A stretch of DNA of 64,000 nucleotides from Variovorax sp. dw_308. GTDB taxonomy: Bacteria > Pseudomonadota > Gammaproteobacteria > Burkholderiales > Burkholderiaceae_C. Below the pieces are notes generated by a model that worked only from the letters and a program-made list of their open reading frames with translations, was not told where the DNA came from and ran no database searches. Both the position numbers and the translations under genes were made by a program. Positions within the stretch are counted from its first letter, which is position 1, and every line of letters starts with the position of its first letter. Below, piece after piece: positions 44,821 through 53,428 of the stretch. Location of the stretch: positions 248,001 through 312,000 of the forward strand of contig NZ_JAATOM010000003.1 in NCBI RefSeq assembly GCF_019207085.1, in the 5' to 3' direction.

Positions 44821-45794
44821 GCCCGCCTCCCGAACCAGGTCCAAGGCTTCAACAGGCGATCGCGCCCGACCAGCACCAGCAACACCAAAATCAATCCGAT
44901 CCAGAACATCCAGTACTGCGGCGTCACGGTCGAGAGCGTGTCTTGCAACAGCTTGAACACGATCGCCCCGGCGATGCCGCCATAGAGCCAGCCCACGCCG
45001 CCGATGACCAGCATCAGCATCACGTCGGCCGATCGGTCGAAGGCCAGCACGTCGAGCGACGCGAAGCCCGTGGTCTGCGCCAGCAGCGCACCCGCCGCAC
45101 CGGCGATGGCCGCGGCGATGGTGTAGATCGTCACCAGGCGAGAGGCCACCGGGATGCCGATCGCCATCGCGCGCAGGCGGTTGTCGCGGATCGCCTTCAG
45201 CGTCGCGCCGAAAGGCGATTGCACGATGCGGCGCATGAGCAGGAACAACAGCAGCACGATCGACAGGCTGTACCACGCTGCCGTCCGGCCAAAGAGGTCG
45301 AACTCGAACATGCCGAGCACCGGTCCCATCACCACGCCCTGCAGACCATCGGCACCGCCGGTGAGCCAGTCGAGCTTGTTGGCCAGTTCGAGCAGCAGCA
45401 GGGCCGTGCCCAGCGTGACCATGAGCCGCGTGAGATCGCTGCCGCGCAGGATCGTCACGCTGGCCAGCGCGCCAATGGCGCCCGACAGCACGATGGCCAC
45501 CAGCAGGCCCACCGTCGGGTCGGGCATCACGAGCTTGGCGAACAAGGCCGCTGCATAGGCGCCGAAGCCGAAGAAGGCCGCATGCCCGAGCGACACGATG
45601 CCCGTGTAGCCGAGGATCAGGTCGAGCGACATCGCGAACAGCGCGACGATGGCGATCTCGTTGACCATCAGCGCGTGCGACGGCATCACCAGCGGCAGCG
45701 AAAACGCCACCAGCCACACCACGAACTCCAGCGGCCGCCAACGCGTCTTGCGCAGCAGCGCCGCCTGGAAATCCAAACCCTTGCCGGCGGCCAT
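44817..45794 (-). CDS. livM: branched-chain/amide ABC transporter permease LivM
   Basis: A 325-residue permease with about nine spans. The typical LivM pattern GYTGIVSLGHAAFFGFGAYAAAL (near residue 55) and PFGATLKAIRDNRLRAMAIGIP (near residue 195, the EAA-like ATPase contact) are clear, as is GVGWLYGGIAGAIVFKLLQD. ATG at 45794 is preferred: its A is the last base of the livH stop (TGATG). An upstream ATG at 45836 would overlap livH by 43 bp. Confidence 0.93.
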   Translation of the reverse strand: MAAGKGLDFQAALLRKTRWRPLEFVVWLVAFSLPLVMPSHALMVNEIAIVALFAMSLDLILGYTGIVSLGHAAFFGFGAYAAALFAKLVMPDPTVGLLVAIVLSGAIGALASVTILRGSDLTRLMVTLGTALLLLELANKLDWLTGGADGLQGVVMGPVLGMFEFDLFGRTAAWYSLSIVLLLFLLMRRIVQSPFGATLKAIRDNRLRAMAIGIPVASRLVTIYTIAAAIAGAAGALLAQTTGFASLDVLAFDRSADVMLMLVIGGVGWLYGGIAGAIVFKLLQDTLSTVTPQYWMFWIGLILVLLVLVGRDRLLKPWTWFGRRA

Positions 45795-46666
45795 CAACGG
45801 CCTCCCTTCCGGGTGAACAGGCCCTGCGGTCGCCACATCAGGATCGCGATCATCAGCAGGTACACGGTGAACGCGCCCATCTTCGGAATGAAGTACTTGC
45901 CGCCCACATCGGCAATGCCGAGCAGCAAGGCCGCCGCGAGCGGCCCGGTGATCGACGAGGTGCCGCCGACCGACACCACGATCAGGAAATAGATCATGTA
46001 CTTGAGCGGAAAGGTCGGGTCGAGCCCCAGGATCTCCGCACCCAGCGCGCCGCCCAGGCCCGCGAGGCCGGAGCCCACGGCAAAGGTCGACAGGAACACG
46101 ATGTTGACGTTGATGCCCAGCCCCGCCGCCACGCGCGGGTCATCGACCGCGGCGCGCAAGCGACTGCCGAAGCGGGTCTTCGAGAGGATGAGTTGCAGCA
46201 CCACCGTGAGCACCGCGCACACCGCGATGATGAACAGCCGGTAGTGGCCCATGCCCAGCATCAGCGCGCCATCGCCAATCTCGGTGCGTCCGCGCAGCCA
46301 CTCGGGCAATTGCACGATCTGCTGCGACGAGCCGACGAAGTAGTCGACCGCGGCCACCGCCATGAACGCGAGCCCGATCGAGAACAGCACCTGGTCGAGG
46401 TGCGGCTTCCCGTACATCGGCCGGTAGAGCGTGCGCTCCAGCACCGCGCCCAGCAGCGCGACCACGATGAAGGCCAGCGGCAGGCAGGCCAGGAAGGGCA
46501 AGCCTGCCTTCTGCATCGCAAAGACCGTGAGATAACCGCCGGCCATCGCAAAGGCGCCGTGCGCCAGGTTGATGAAGTTCATCAAGCCCAGCGTCACGGC
46601 CAGCCCGACGGCCAGGACGAACAACAACATGCCGTAGGCGATGCCGTCGAAAAGAATGGTGAGCAT
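45794..46666 (-). CDS. livH: branched-chain/amide ABC transporter permease LivH
   Basis: A 290-residue permease with eight spans. The start MLTILFDGIAYGMLLFVLAVGL, the loop NFINLAHGAFAMAGGYLTV and KTRFGSRLRAAVDDPRVAAGLGINV (ATPase contact, near residue 155) are diagnostic. It opens the livH-M-G-F block, each gene overlapping the next. It is separated from livJ by a repeat element, so binding-protein levels may be set independently. A role in import of an aromatic acid or amide is possible from the neighbouring oxygenase genes. Confidence 0.94.
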   Translation of the reverse strand: MLTILFDGIAYGMLLFVLAVGLAVTLGLMNFINLAHGAFAMAGGYLTVFAMQKAGLPFLACLPLAFIVVALLGAVLERTLYRPMYGKPHLDQVLFSIGLAFMAVAAVDYFVGSSQQIVQLPEWLRGRTEIGDGALMLGMGHYRLFIIAVCAVLTVVLQLILSKTRFGSRLRAAVDDPRVAAGLGINVNIVFLSTFAVGSGLAGLGGALGAEILGLDPTFPLKYMIYFLIVVSVGGTSSITGPLAAALLLGIADVGGKYFIPKMGAFTVYLLMIAILMWRPQGLFTRKGGR

Positions 46667-46693
46667 GCTTCTGATCCGAGGCTGAAGAAATTC

Positions 46694-46808
46694 GGGCTAC
46701 CGGACGCAGGGGACGCGAAGGTTCCGCGAAGGACGCAAAAGAGAAAAAAAATTTCCTGGCTGTTCTTTCGCGACCTTCGCGTGCCTTCGCGTCCGGTCAA
46801 GTCCGCAT
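46694..46808 (-). repeat. palindromic repeat, second copy (between livJ and livH)
   Basis: The right part, CTTTCGCGACCTTCGCGT then CCGGTCAAGTCCGC, is the reverse complement of the left part of the 31149-31281 element; the left part carries GGACGCGAAGG and an A-rich run. It has lost the terminal T-run copy and one outer arm, so it is shorter and more degraded. In the livJ-livH direction it may lower read-through into the permease genes. Confidence 0.65.
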
Positions 46809-46822
46809 TCAGACGGCCGTAT

Positions 46823-47998
46823 TTACTTGGCCTTGCCCGGATCCTTCACAGCCTTCAGCACGTCGAACTCGACGTTGTAGAGCTGTCCGTCCTTCTTCTC
46901 GACCTTGCGCAGGTACACGTCCTGCACGATGTCGCGCGTCTGTGCGTCGATCAGCACTTCGCCGCGTGGGCTTTCGAAGACCTGGCCCTTCATCGCGGCC
47001 AGCAGCGCATCGCCGCCACCCTGGCCCTTGGTCTGCTTGAGTGCTTCGTAGATCACGCGCATGCCGTCGTAGCCGCCGACGGCCATGAAGTTGGGCCGCA
47101 TGCCCTTGTTGGCCTTCTGGAAGGCCTCGACGAACTTCTTGTTCGCGGCCGACGGATGCGCCGCCGAGTAGTGGTGCGTGGTGACCACGCCGAGCGCGCC
47201 GTCGCCCATGTCGTTGAGTTGATCGTCATCGGTCACGTCCCCGGTGGCGATCAGCTTGATGCCGGCCTTGTCCATGCCGCGCTCCAGGAACTGCTTCATC
47301 ACGGCCGAGCCCGCGCCCGAGGGCACGAACACGAACAGCGCATCGGGCTTGGCATCGCGCACCTTCTGCAGGAAAGGCGCGAAGTCCGGGTTGCGCAGCG
47401 GCACGCGCAGCTTGTCCAGGACCTTGCCGCCGTTGAGCTGGAAGCGCTCGCTGAAATACTTCTCGGCGTCGTTGCCGGGGCCGTAGTCGCTGACCAGCGT
47501 CACGACCGACTTGATGCCGTTCTTCGGCGCCCAGTCGCCCATCGCCACCGACACCTGCGGGAGCGTGAAGCTGGTGCGCACGATGTAGGGCGATGCCTCG
47601 GTGATGCTCGACGTGGCGGCGGCCATCACCACCTGCGGCGTCTTCGATTGGGTGGCCAGCGGCGCAGCGGCCAGCGCGGCCGGCGTCACGCCGAAGCCGG
47701 CGATCACGTTCACCTTGTCGTTGACGATGAGTTCCTGCGCCAGGCGCTTGGTGACATCGGGCGTGGCGGTGTCGTCCTTGACGATCAGCACGACTTTCTT
47801 GCCAGCGACCGTGTCGCCGTTCTGCGCCATGTAGAGCTTGGCCGCCGCTTCGATCTGGCGACCCGTCGACGCTTGCTGGCCGGTCATCGGCAGGATCAGG
47901 CCGATCTTGAACACGTTGTCCTGGGCCTGCGCTGCCAGGGGAAGGGCAAGTGCGACGGCAGTCAGGCCGACGGCGTGGATCAGATGGCGACGTTGCAT
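46823..47998 (-). CDS. livJ: ABC transporter substrate-binding protein (LivJ-like)
   Basis: A 391-residue periplasmic receptor with a signal peptide (RR, then hydrophobic HAVGLTAVALALPLAAQA, cleavage near residue 25). Type I binding-protein landmarks: FKIGLILPMTGQQASTGRQIEAA (lobe 1), AGFGVTPAALAAAPLATQSKTP and TLVSDYGPGNDAEKYFSERF, GLIALFVFVPSGAGSAVMKQFLERG-like region, and GGYDGMRVIYEALKQT. Ser/Thr of the binding loop (SSITEAS) are present. It is on the same strand and precedes livHMGF, so it is the likely receptor of the transporter; the ligand is not predictable. Confidence 0.92.
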   Translation of the reverse strand: MQRRHLIHAVGLTAVALALPLAAQAQDNVFKIGLILPMTGQQASTGRQIEAAAKLYMAQNGDTVAGKKVVLIVKDDTATPDVTKRLAQELIVNDKVNVIAGFGVTPAALAAAPLATQSKTPQVVMAAATSSITEASPYIVRTSFTLPQVSVAMGDWAPKNGIKSVVTLVSDYGPGNDAEKYFSERFQLNGGKVLDKLRVPLRNPDFAPFLQKVRDAKPDALFVFVPSGAGSAVMKQFLERGMDKAGIKLIATGDVTDDDQLNDMGDGALGVVTTHHYSAAHPSAANKKFVEAFQKANKGMRPNFMAVGGYDGMRVIYEALKQTKGQGGGDALLAAMKGQVFESPRGEVLIDAQTRDIVQDVYLRKVEKKDGQLYNVEFDVLKAVKDPGKAK

Positions 47999-48126
47999 GG
48001 CGGGAAGTCCTCCAGTTGGCGAAATGGTGAGAGTGTGCTTATTGTGAACAAGTGTTTCGACACGGAGGCTGTGGCTATCCCTAGACGAATCCGGTCGAGA
48101 TCGATTGTGTGCGATTTGCGAAACAA

Positions 48127-48145
48127 CTGCGCGATGATCGCGCAG
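48127..48145. promoter_or_regulatory. perfect 9-1-9 palindrome behind the reductase gene
   Basis: CTGCGCGAT-G-ATCGCGCAG is a perfect odd palindrome just behind the reductase stop (48147) and 130 bp before the livJ start. In RNA it would fold with a small loop but there is no clean T-run, so an operator for livJ or a weak terminator are both possible. Confidence 0.45.
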
Positions 48146-48146
48146 A

Positions 48147-49139
48147 TCAGTCGTCCGGCCGGTACGACGAATCGATCGAAATCGAGCCGACCACGCGCGA
48201 GACGCAGGTGCAGATGCGCTCGTTGCTCGCCTTCTCGTGCTCGCTGAGGAAGACGTCGCGGTGGTCGATCTCCCCGTCGAGCGCAAGCACGTCGACCGCG
48301 CACAGTCCGCACTCGCCGCGCTTGCAGTCGTGCAGTGTCTGCACGCCCGCGGCATGCAGCGCGTCCATCATGCTGCTGTCGGCCGGCACCACGATGTCGA
48401 TACCCTGGCGCGGCACCTCGACGCGGAATGGCTGCGGCGCGAAGCGGCCGCTGCTGCCGAAGGTCTCGTAGCGCAGGTCGGCCAGTGGCCGGCCCGACGC
48501 GGCCCATTGCCGGCGCACCGCATCGAGCATCGGCACCGGGCCGCAGACGTACATCTGGCCGCCGACGGGCAATGATTCGATTTCCGCGGCGATGTCGATG
48601 TGCCGGCCCTTCGCGCCGACGAACTCGGCGAAGGATTCGCCGAGTAATTCGCCCAGCAGCGGGCGGTAGGCCAGCTCAGCCTCCTCGTGCGCGCCGTAGA
48701 CCATGCGCAACGGCGCCTGACTGCCCTTGCGCGAACGCAGGTGCTGCGCCATGTGCAGCATCGGCGTGATCCCGATACCGCCGGCCACGAGCAGGTACGC
48801 CGGCGCGTTCAGGTCGAGGCCGAAATGGTTGCGCGGGCCGTTCACCTGCAACCGGTCGCCCACGGCGAGCTGCCACATCGCGCGGGAGCCGCCCTGCCCT
48901 TCGTCCAGGCGCTTGACTGCGATGCGGAAGCATTCGCCATCGGGCGTGCCCACCAGCGAGTACGAACGCTTGATCGGCCGGCCCTCGCGCAGCAGTTCGA
49001 CTTCGATGTGGCTGCCCGGCGACCAGTCGGCGCCGATGTCGTGCGCGTCTTGCGGGCGGATGGTGAACTCGCGCACGGTCGGCGTGATGTCGCGCAGCGC
49101 CTCGACGCGGGCGGCTCGCCAGTTGGAGGAACTCTTCAT
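48147..49139 (-). CDS. PDR/VanB-family oxidoreductase (oxygenase reductase component)
   Basis: A 330-residue electron carrier that transfers electrons from NADH to the Rieske oxygenase. Order: FMN/FAD-binding barrel (residues about 5-105; RPIKRSYSLVG is the R-x-Y-S flavin motif), NAD-binding domain (about 115-230; GGIGITPMLHMAQHL, CGPVPMLDAV) and C-terminal plant-type [2Fe-2S] ferredoxin (about 245-330; DCKRGECGLCAVDV then ICTC). This domain order matches vanillate/phenoxybenzoate-type reductases. It lies eight bases behind the GntR gene and ends near the palindrome. Confidence 0.92.
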   Translation of the reverse strand: MKSSSNWRAARVEALRDITPTVREFTIRPQDAHDIGADWSPGSHIEVELLREGRPIKRSYSLVGTPDGECFRIAVKRLDEGQGGSRAMWQLAVGDRLQVNGPRNHFGLDLNAPAYLLVAGGIGITPMLHMAQHLRSRKGSQAPLRMVYGAHEEAELAYRPLLGELLGESFAEFVGAKGRHIDIAAEIESLPVGGQMYVCGPVPMLDAVRRQWAASGRPLADLRYETFGSSGRFAPQPFRVEVPRQGIDIVVPADSSMMDALHAAGVQTLHDCKRGECGLCAVDVLALDGEIDHRDVFLSEHEKASNERICTCVSRVVGSISIDSSYRPDD

Positions 49140-49146
49140 GTCTTCT

Positions 49147-49911
49147 TCAGCTACGTCGGCGGATCAATTGAACGCCCGGCAAGGGATGGCTCAGTGCGCC
49201 ATGCAGCGCCTCGCGCAGGTTGCGTTGCGCGATGCGGCTGTGCTCACGCATCAACGCCTCCGCGCGCGAGCCTTCGCGGGACTCGATCGCATCGAGCACC
49301 TGCCAGTGCTGGTCCTGCGCGATCAGCAGCATGTCGCGCGCGGCCGGCGAGTTGGCCTGCACCACGACAAAGCCCGAGGGCGAAGCGAACGGCAGGTTGC
49401 TGATGCGCTCCAGTTGCTGGGCGATCACCGGGCTGCCCGACAACTCCGACAGCAGCGCATGGAACTGCGCATTGAAGCTGACGTAGCGCGAGAAGGCCGC
49501 GTCGTCGAGCGCGGGTTCGCGCAGCAGTTCATCGATGCGCTGCAGGCAGGCGCGGGCCTCCCGCAGCACCACGGGCGCCGCGCCGCGTTCGGCGGCCAGC
49601 CGGGCCGAGAGCCCTTCGAGCGTGCCGCGCAACTCGATGGCATCGGACACATCGCGCTCGGAAAAGGTGCGCACCGCATAACCGCCGTTGGGCAGGCTTT
49701 CGAGCAGGCCTTCCTGTTCGAGCCGCATCAGCGCCGAGCGCACCGGCGTGCGCGAGACACCCAATTGCTCGGAGATGGCCACTTCCGCGATGCGCGAGCC
49801 GCCCGGCAGCTCGCCGGCCAGCACCATCTCGCGCAGGCGCAACTGCGCCTTGACCGCCTGCGATGCACCCGCTTCCGCCGCGTCCGCCGATGGCGTGACC
49901 ACGGCACTCAT
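49147..49911 (-). CDS. GntR family regulator (FCD domain)
   Basis: A 254-residue regulator with an N-terminal winged HTH ([41 protein letters not shown], residues about 20-80) and a C-terminal all-helical FCD effector domain (about 90-235; [20 protein letters not shown]). FCD regulators usually bind small carboxylic acids and repress their catabolic genes. Its ATG overlaps the Rieske stop as ATGA, so it is translated with the oxygenase genes, a pattern consistent with autoregulation through the TCAATGTAT boxes upstream. Confidence 0.9.
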   Translation of the reverse strand: MSAVVTPSADAAEAGASQAVKAQLRLREMVLAGELPGGSRIAEVAISEQLGVSRTPVRSALMRLEQEGLLESLPNGGYAVRTFSERDVSDAIELRGTLEGLSARLAAERGAAPVVLREARACLQRIDELLREPALDDAAFSRYVSFNAQFHALLSELSGSPVIAQQLERISNLPFASPSGFVVVQANSPAARDMLLIAQDQHWQVLDAIESREGSRAEALMREHSRIAQRNLREALHGALSHPLPGVQLIRRRS

Positions 49912-51020
49912 CGCGCAGTCCCGACCGGCTCCGCCGGCCGGATCGGAATCGTCGGCCGCTTCGGCTGCTCGCGCTCGACCATGCGGTCGATGAGCCGCCG
50001 CGCCCACATCGCGCCGGCGTCGATGTTGAGGTTGTAGAAGGCGTAGTCGGGCCGCTCGTCGATGGCACGCTGTTGCGCCTCGAGCACCAGTTCGTCCTCG
50101 CGAAAGATCGTCGCCACGCCTTCGCGCAACTCGTGCGTCAGGCGTTGCTCGCCGATGCAATAGTTGCGTGCAAAGGCCCAGAAGTAGAGACAGGTGTTGT
50201 CGGTCTCCGGCGTGATGGTGTTGAGCACGTAGCCGTTGACACCGCGGCTGCGGTCGCCCTTGTCGCCATCCTTCTTCGGCACCGCGCCGCTGCCCGCCTC
50301 GGCCACGCCGACGTCGATGTTCACCGTGCACGGACCTTCGAAGCGAATGATCTGCCAGCGATCGACCTTGCCCTTGTAGCCAAGCCCGTGCTTGATCTGC
50401 GCGGCCCAGAACGGCGGCGCGTCGATGTTCTCCATCCAGCGCGTGACAGTGGCGGAACGGTCGCCGTGGGTCGCGACGAAGGGCGCCTCCGCCACCTCCC
50501 GGCTGCCGATCGAGGAGCCGTGCACGAAGGTCTCATGCGTGAGGTCCATGAGGTTGTCGACGACCAGCCGGTAGTCGCAGGCGACGCGGATCATCTTGCC
50601 GTCGCCGGCCCACTCGGGGTCGTCGTTCCAGTGCATGTCGGGCACGAGCGCCGGGTCGGCCTTGGCCGGATCGCCGGGCCAGATCCAGACGAAGCGGTGC
50701 TTCTCGACCACCGGATACGAGCGCACGCATGCCGACGGGTTCAGCGTCTCCTGGCTCGGCATGAAGGTGCAGCGGCCCTGGCTGTTGTAGACCAGCCCGT
50801 GGTAACCGCAGACCACCTCGTCACCCTCCAGCCGGCCGAGCGACAGCGGCATCAGCCGGTGCCAGCAGGCGTCTTCGAGCGCTGCGACCTGTCCGTCGGT
50901 CTGGCGATAGAGCACCAGCTTCTGGTTGCAGATCGTCCTGGGGAACAACGCGCGCTTCACTTCGACGTCATAGGCGGCCGCGTACCAGGCATTCAGTGGG
51001 AAGCTGGGGGTGGTGTTCAT
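49908..51020 (-). CDS. aromatic ring-hydroxylating/O-demethylating Rieske oxygenase (VanA-like)
   Basis: A 370-residue oxygenase. The Rieske [2Fe-2S] site [11 protein letters not shown]...CGYHG (residues about 52-77) and the mononuclear iron site [10 protein letters not shown] (about residues 160-170, with the His-x4-His and an Asp nearby) are complete. Size and motifs fit the VanA/phenoxybenzoate/toluenesulfonate-type single-component oxygenases that insert oxygen or remove O-methyl groups. Electrons come from the PDR-type reductase two genes further down. Substrate remains unknown; it begins an operon of Rieske-GntR-reductase, transcribed leftward. Confidence 0.92.
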   Translation of the reverse strand: MNTTPSFPLNAWYAAAYDVEVKRALFPRTICNQKLVLYRQTDGQVAALEDACWHRLMPLSLGRLEGDEVVCGYHGLVYNSQGRCTFMPSQETLNPSACVRSYPVVEKHRFVWIWPGDPAKADPALVPDMHWNDDPEWAGDGKMIRVACDYRLVVDNLMDLTHETFVHGSSIGSREVAEAPFVATHGDRSATVTRWMENIDAPPFWAAQIKHGLGYKGKVDRWQIIRFEGPCTVNIDVGVAEAGSGAVPKKDGDKGDRSRGVNGYVLNTITPETDNTCLYFWAFARNYCIGEQRLTHELREGVATIFREDELVLEAQQRAIDERPDYAFYNLNIDAGAMWARRLIDRMVEREQPKRPTIPIRPAEPVGTAR

Positions 51021-51030
51021 GGATTCGTAC

Positions 51031-51100
51031 TGTATACATTGATGCCGTTGAATTCCATCTCTCCGGGCATTTTCAAGGGTAAATACCGATCTCAATGTAT
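51031..51100. promoter_or_regulatory. inverted TCAATGTAT boxes between divergent genes
   Basis: ATACATTGA at 51034-51042 and its reverse complement TCAATGTAT at 51092-51100 form an inverted pair, and the first box is part of the perfect 8-bp palindrome TGTATACA (51031-51038). They lie between the Rieske and methyltransferase starts, one closer to each, as expected for a regulator (probably the linked GntR protein) controlling both directions. Binding by that protein is inferred. Confidence 0.55.
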
Positions 51101-51165
51101 CCAACGCCGGATCGCCAGAAGCCGCTACCATCCACATCCACCTTTCAGCACAGACGGAGCCATTC

Positions 51166-52284
51166 ATGTCCCAGCACGCCACCCTGCCCGCAAGGTTCGA
51201 CCATGTCGGCAGCTTCCTGCGACCCAAGTACCTGCTCGAAGCGCGCGAGCAGAAAGCCAAAGGGGAGATCACGCCCGAGCAGCTTCGCCTGGTCGAGGAC
51301 AAGGCGATCACCGAGATCGTCAAGTTCCAGGAAGACATCGGCCTGAAGAGCATCACCGACGGCGAGTTCCGCCGCACGTATTTCCACATCGACTTCCTGG
51401 AGCAGCTGGGCGGCGTGAAGACCGACATCCCGGTCACGATCCGCAAGCCCGACGGCACCGAGGAACTGGCGCCGCCGGTGATGCGCGTGATCGACAAGGT
51501 GACGCACGCCAAGCAGATCCAGCTCGCCGACTTCCAGTACCTCAAGAGCCAGGTCTCCGCCGGCAACACGCCGAAGGTGACGATCCCGTCGCCCACCATG
51601 CTGCATTTCCGCGGTGGTCGCGCCGGCATCAGCAAGACGGCCTATCCGGAGCTGGACCCCGAGTTCTATGACGACGTGGCCCGGGCCTATGGCGACGAAC
51701 TGCGCTCGCTGGCCGCCGCTGGCTGCACCTACGTGCAGATGGACGACACCAACCTCGCCTACCTCTGCGACGAGAAGATGCGCGAAGCCGCCCGCCAGCG
51801 CGGCGACGACCCCAACGAACTGCCGCACCGCTATGCCAAGTTCATCAACAAGGTGGTCGCGCAGAAGCCGCCGGGCATGTTGCTGGCCATGCACCTGTGC
51901 CGTGGCAACTTCAAGAGCACGCACGCGGCGGCCGGCAACTACGAGCCGGTGGCCGAGGCGCTGCTGAAGGAGATGGACCTGGACGCGTATTTCATGGAGT
52001 ACGACGACGCGCGCTCGGGCGACTTCAAGCCGCTGCGCTACCTGCCCAAGGGCAAGACGGTTGTGCTGGGCCTAGTGACGACCAAGTTCGGCGAGATGGA
52101 AGACAAGGACGAACTCAAGCGCCGCATCGAGGACGCCGCCAAGTACGCCTCGCTCGACCAGTTGGCGCTGTCGCCGCAGTGCGGGTTCTCGAGCACGGTG
52201 CATGGCAACAACATTGCCGTGGAGGCGCAGCGCAACAAGCTGCGTCTCGTCGTCGAGACCGCGCGAGAGGTCTGGGGGGGCTGA
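51166..52284 (+). CDS. MetE-like (UROD/MetE fold) zinc methyltransferase
   Basis: A 372-residue protein of the cobalamin-independent methionine synthase C-terminal type. Zinc ligands are visible as AMHLCRGN (His and Cys), AYFMEYDD (Glu) and LSPQCGFSS (Cys), the same order as in Met[14 protein letters not shown] opens the domain. The N-terminal half of MetE is missing, as in the YxjG-like and epoxyalkane:CoM transferase groups. It would move a methyl or alkyl group to a thiol. Its position divergent from an O-demethylase-type oxygenase suggests a link to one-carbon or thiol handling, but this is inference. Confidence 0.85.
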   Translation: MSQHATLPARFDHVGSFLRPKYLLEAREQKAKGEITPEQLRLVEDKAITEIVKFQEDIGLKSITDGEFRRTYFHIDFLEQLGGVKTDIPVTIRKPDGTEELAPPVMRVIDKVTHAKQIQLADFQYLKSQVSAGNTPKVTIPSPTMLHFRGGRAGISKTAYPELDPEFYDDVARAYGDELRSLAAAGCTYVQMDDTNLAYLCDEKMREAARQRGDDPNELPHRYAKFINKVVAQKPPGMLLAMHLCRGNFKSTHAAAGNYEPVAEALLKEMDLDAYFMEYDDARSGDFKPLRYLPKGKTVVLGLVTTKFGEMEDKDELKRRIEDAAKYASLDQLALSPQCGFSSTVHGNNIAVEAQRNKLRLVVETAREVWGG

Positions 52285-52426
52285 GACACGAAAGTTCGTC
52301 CGGGGCGCGGCGGGAGCATTGCGCCTGGGCGGATTCGTTGTCCGGGGCGCGGCGGCGGGCGGCATGCGGCACGGCGCGTGCGCCCCTACTGTGCCGGTCG
52401 CTTCGCGACTCCCCTCCAGTGCTCAC

Positions 52427-52530
52427 GTTTGGCGGGGTCCACATGAACTCGCTTCGCTCAAACAGCATGTGGCCCTGATCCGCCAAACGCTGCGCGCTTC
52501 GGCGGCACAGAAGGGTCACCCACCTCGCAC
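52427..52530. repeat. large inverted repeat, left arm, with internal hairpin
   Basis: GTTTGGCGG (52427-52435) pairs with CCGCCAAAC (52480-52488); inside it CCACATG (52439-52445) pairs with CATGTGG (52466-52472). The following GCTGCGCGC...GAAGGGTC belongs to the repeat too. The whole unit recurs inverted at 53120-53212. The stretch 52285-52426 between the methyltransferase and this arm holds nothing else recognisable. Confidence 0.75.
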
Positions 52531-52579
52531 CGCACACCGCCCACCACCGTGGACACGCTCGTGGTGCATCCCTCTTGCT

Positions 52580-52600
52580 CCCTCTCCCCTCGGGAGAGGG
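52580..52600. repeat. short stem repeat CCCTCTCCC/GGGAGAGGG (PHPGPLPEGEG type)
   Basis: CCCTCTCCC-CTC-GGGAGAGGG with flanks (GGTTGGGGTGAG) as found widely in betaproteobacterial genomes as short intergenic repeats. A second copy in the same orientation is at 53023-53043. It may act as a transcriptional terminator-like hairpin for the gene between. Confidence 0.65.
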
Positions 52601-52670
52601 TTGGGGTGAGGACAGCCCCGGCCGAGAAGGAGCGCGGCGTTTCCCGCGCTCCGACGTCTTCACTGGCGCG

Positions 52671-52931
52671 TCACGCCCCCTTCGGCGCATTGCCTTCGTC
52701 GATCGCCAGGAGCCTGCCGCCGGTGTAGCGATAGATCCACTTCAATGCGACGGCCTCTGCCATGCGCTCGAATTCGTCCTCTGCTGCACAGAGTTCCTCG
52801 GTCAGGCGCACGACGCGGAGGAGGGCCAGGGCGTAGGCAGTGCCCCCGGCGAGACCCAGGGCAGAAAGAAGATCTCTTGCACTGGCGAGCTCAGCACGGA
52901 TGAGGTTGACGGGGCGAAGGTTGTGTTCCAT
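52671..52931 (-). CDS. small protein of unknown function between repeats
   Basis: An 86-residue frame, probably coding: GGAGA lies seven bases before the ATG at 52931, and codon use is normal. The protein is helical and charged (RPVNLIRAELASARDLLSAL, LRVVRLTEELCAAEDEFERMA, EAVALKWIYRYTGGRLLAID) with no transmembrane span and no family I recognise. Flanking short and long repeats on both sides suggest it arrived as an insertion or sits in an old mobile segment. An open frame continues upstream through the repeat but is not coding. Confidence 0.6.
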   Translation of the reverse strand: MEHNLRPVNLIRAELASARDLLSALGLAGGTAYALALLRVVRLTEELCAAEDEFERMAEAVALKWIYRYTGGRLLAIDEGNAPKGA

Positions 52932-53022
52932 GACGTTCTCCTTGTATGCCACTGAGTTGCAGCAACCTCCGATCGGGTTCTCTTTTTTGATTCGCGCGCG
53001 CAGCGGTCGATCCAGTCTTCCT

Positions 53023-53043
53023 CCCTCTCCCTCTGGGAGAGGG
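53023..53043. repeat. short stem repeat, second copy
   Basis: CCCTCTCCC-TCT-GGGAGAGGG followed by CCGGGGTGAGG, the same element as at 52580-52600, in direct orientation. The two enclose the small gene. Confidence 0.65.
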
Positions 53044-53119
53044 CCGGGGTGAGGGCAGCCCCCTCCCCCAAGTGCGGGGCGTTCGATCACCCCCAAGCCC
53101 GGTGCGCGGTGTGGGTTGG

Positions 53120-53212
53120 TCGACCCTTCTGCGCCGCCGAAGCGCGCAGCGTTTGGCGGATCAGGGCCACATGCTGTTTGAGCGAAGCGAGTTCATGTGG
53201 ACCCCGCCAAAC
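53120..53212. repeat. large inverted repeat, right arm
   Basis: GACCCTTCTGCGCCGCCGAA (53121 onward) through GTTTGGCGG (53151-53159), GGCCACATGC/CATGTGGACC and CCGCCAAAC (53204-53212) is the reverse complement of 52427-52530 with a few differences. Such elements behave as intergenic repeats and may fold as cruciforms. The following 53213-53293 contains only spacer. Confidence 0.75.
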
Positions 53213-53293
53213 GCGAGCACTGCAGGGCAGCCCCGAAGGGGCCGGCGCAGCAGGGTCGGCCGGCCCGCACCGCGCACCGGGCGCTCCCCCCAA

Positions 53294-53333
53294 CGAACCA
53301 GCGAACCAGCGAACCAGCGAACCAACGAACCAA
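53294..53333 (+). repeat. 8-bp tandem repeat (five units)
   Basis: CGAACCAG occurs three times in a row followed by two CGAACCAA units. It is intergenic, ahead of the cardiolipin synthase gene, and could vary in copy number by slippage. Confidence 0.8.
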
Positions 53334-53428
53334 CAACCCAACGCCCCGCGCACCCCCCTCATATCCCCCAAACGACAGAGGCATAAGCACCTAGCGCGCA
53401 AACCACCCCGTGGGCGACACTTCGCGCC

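Noticed and set aside
48000..48355. Upstream extension of the livJ frame
   Set aside because: Low-complexity sequence over the end of the reductase gene; signal peptide begins at 47998.
53294..53333. Short tandem repeat as a CRISPR array
   Set aside because: Units are only 8 bp without spacers.
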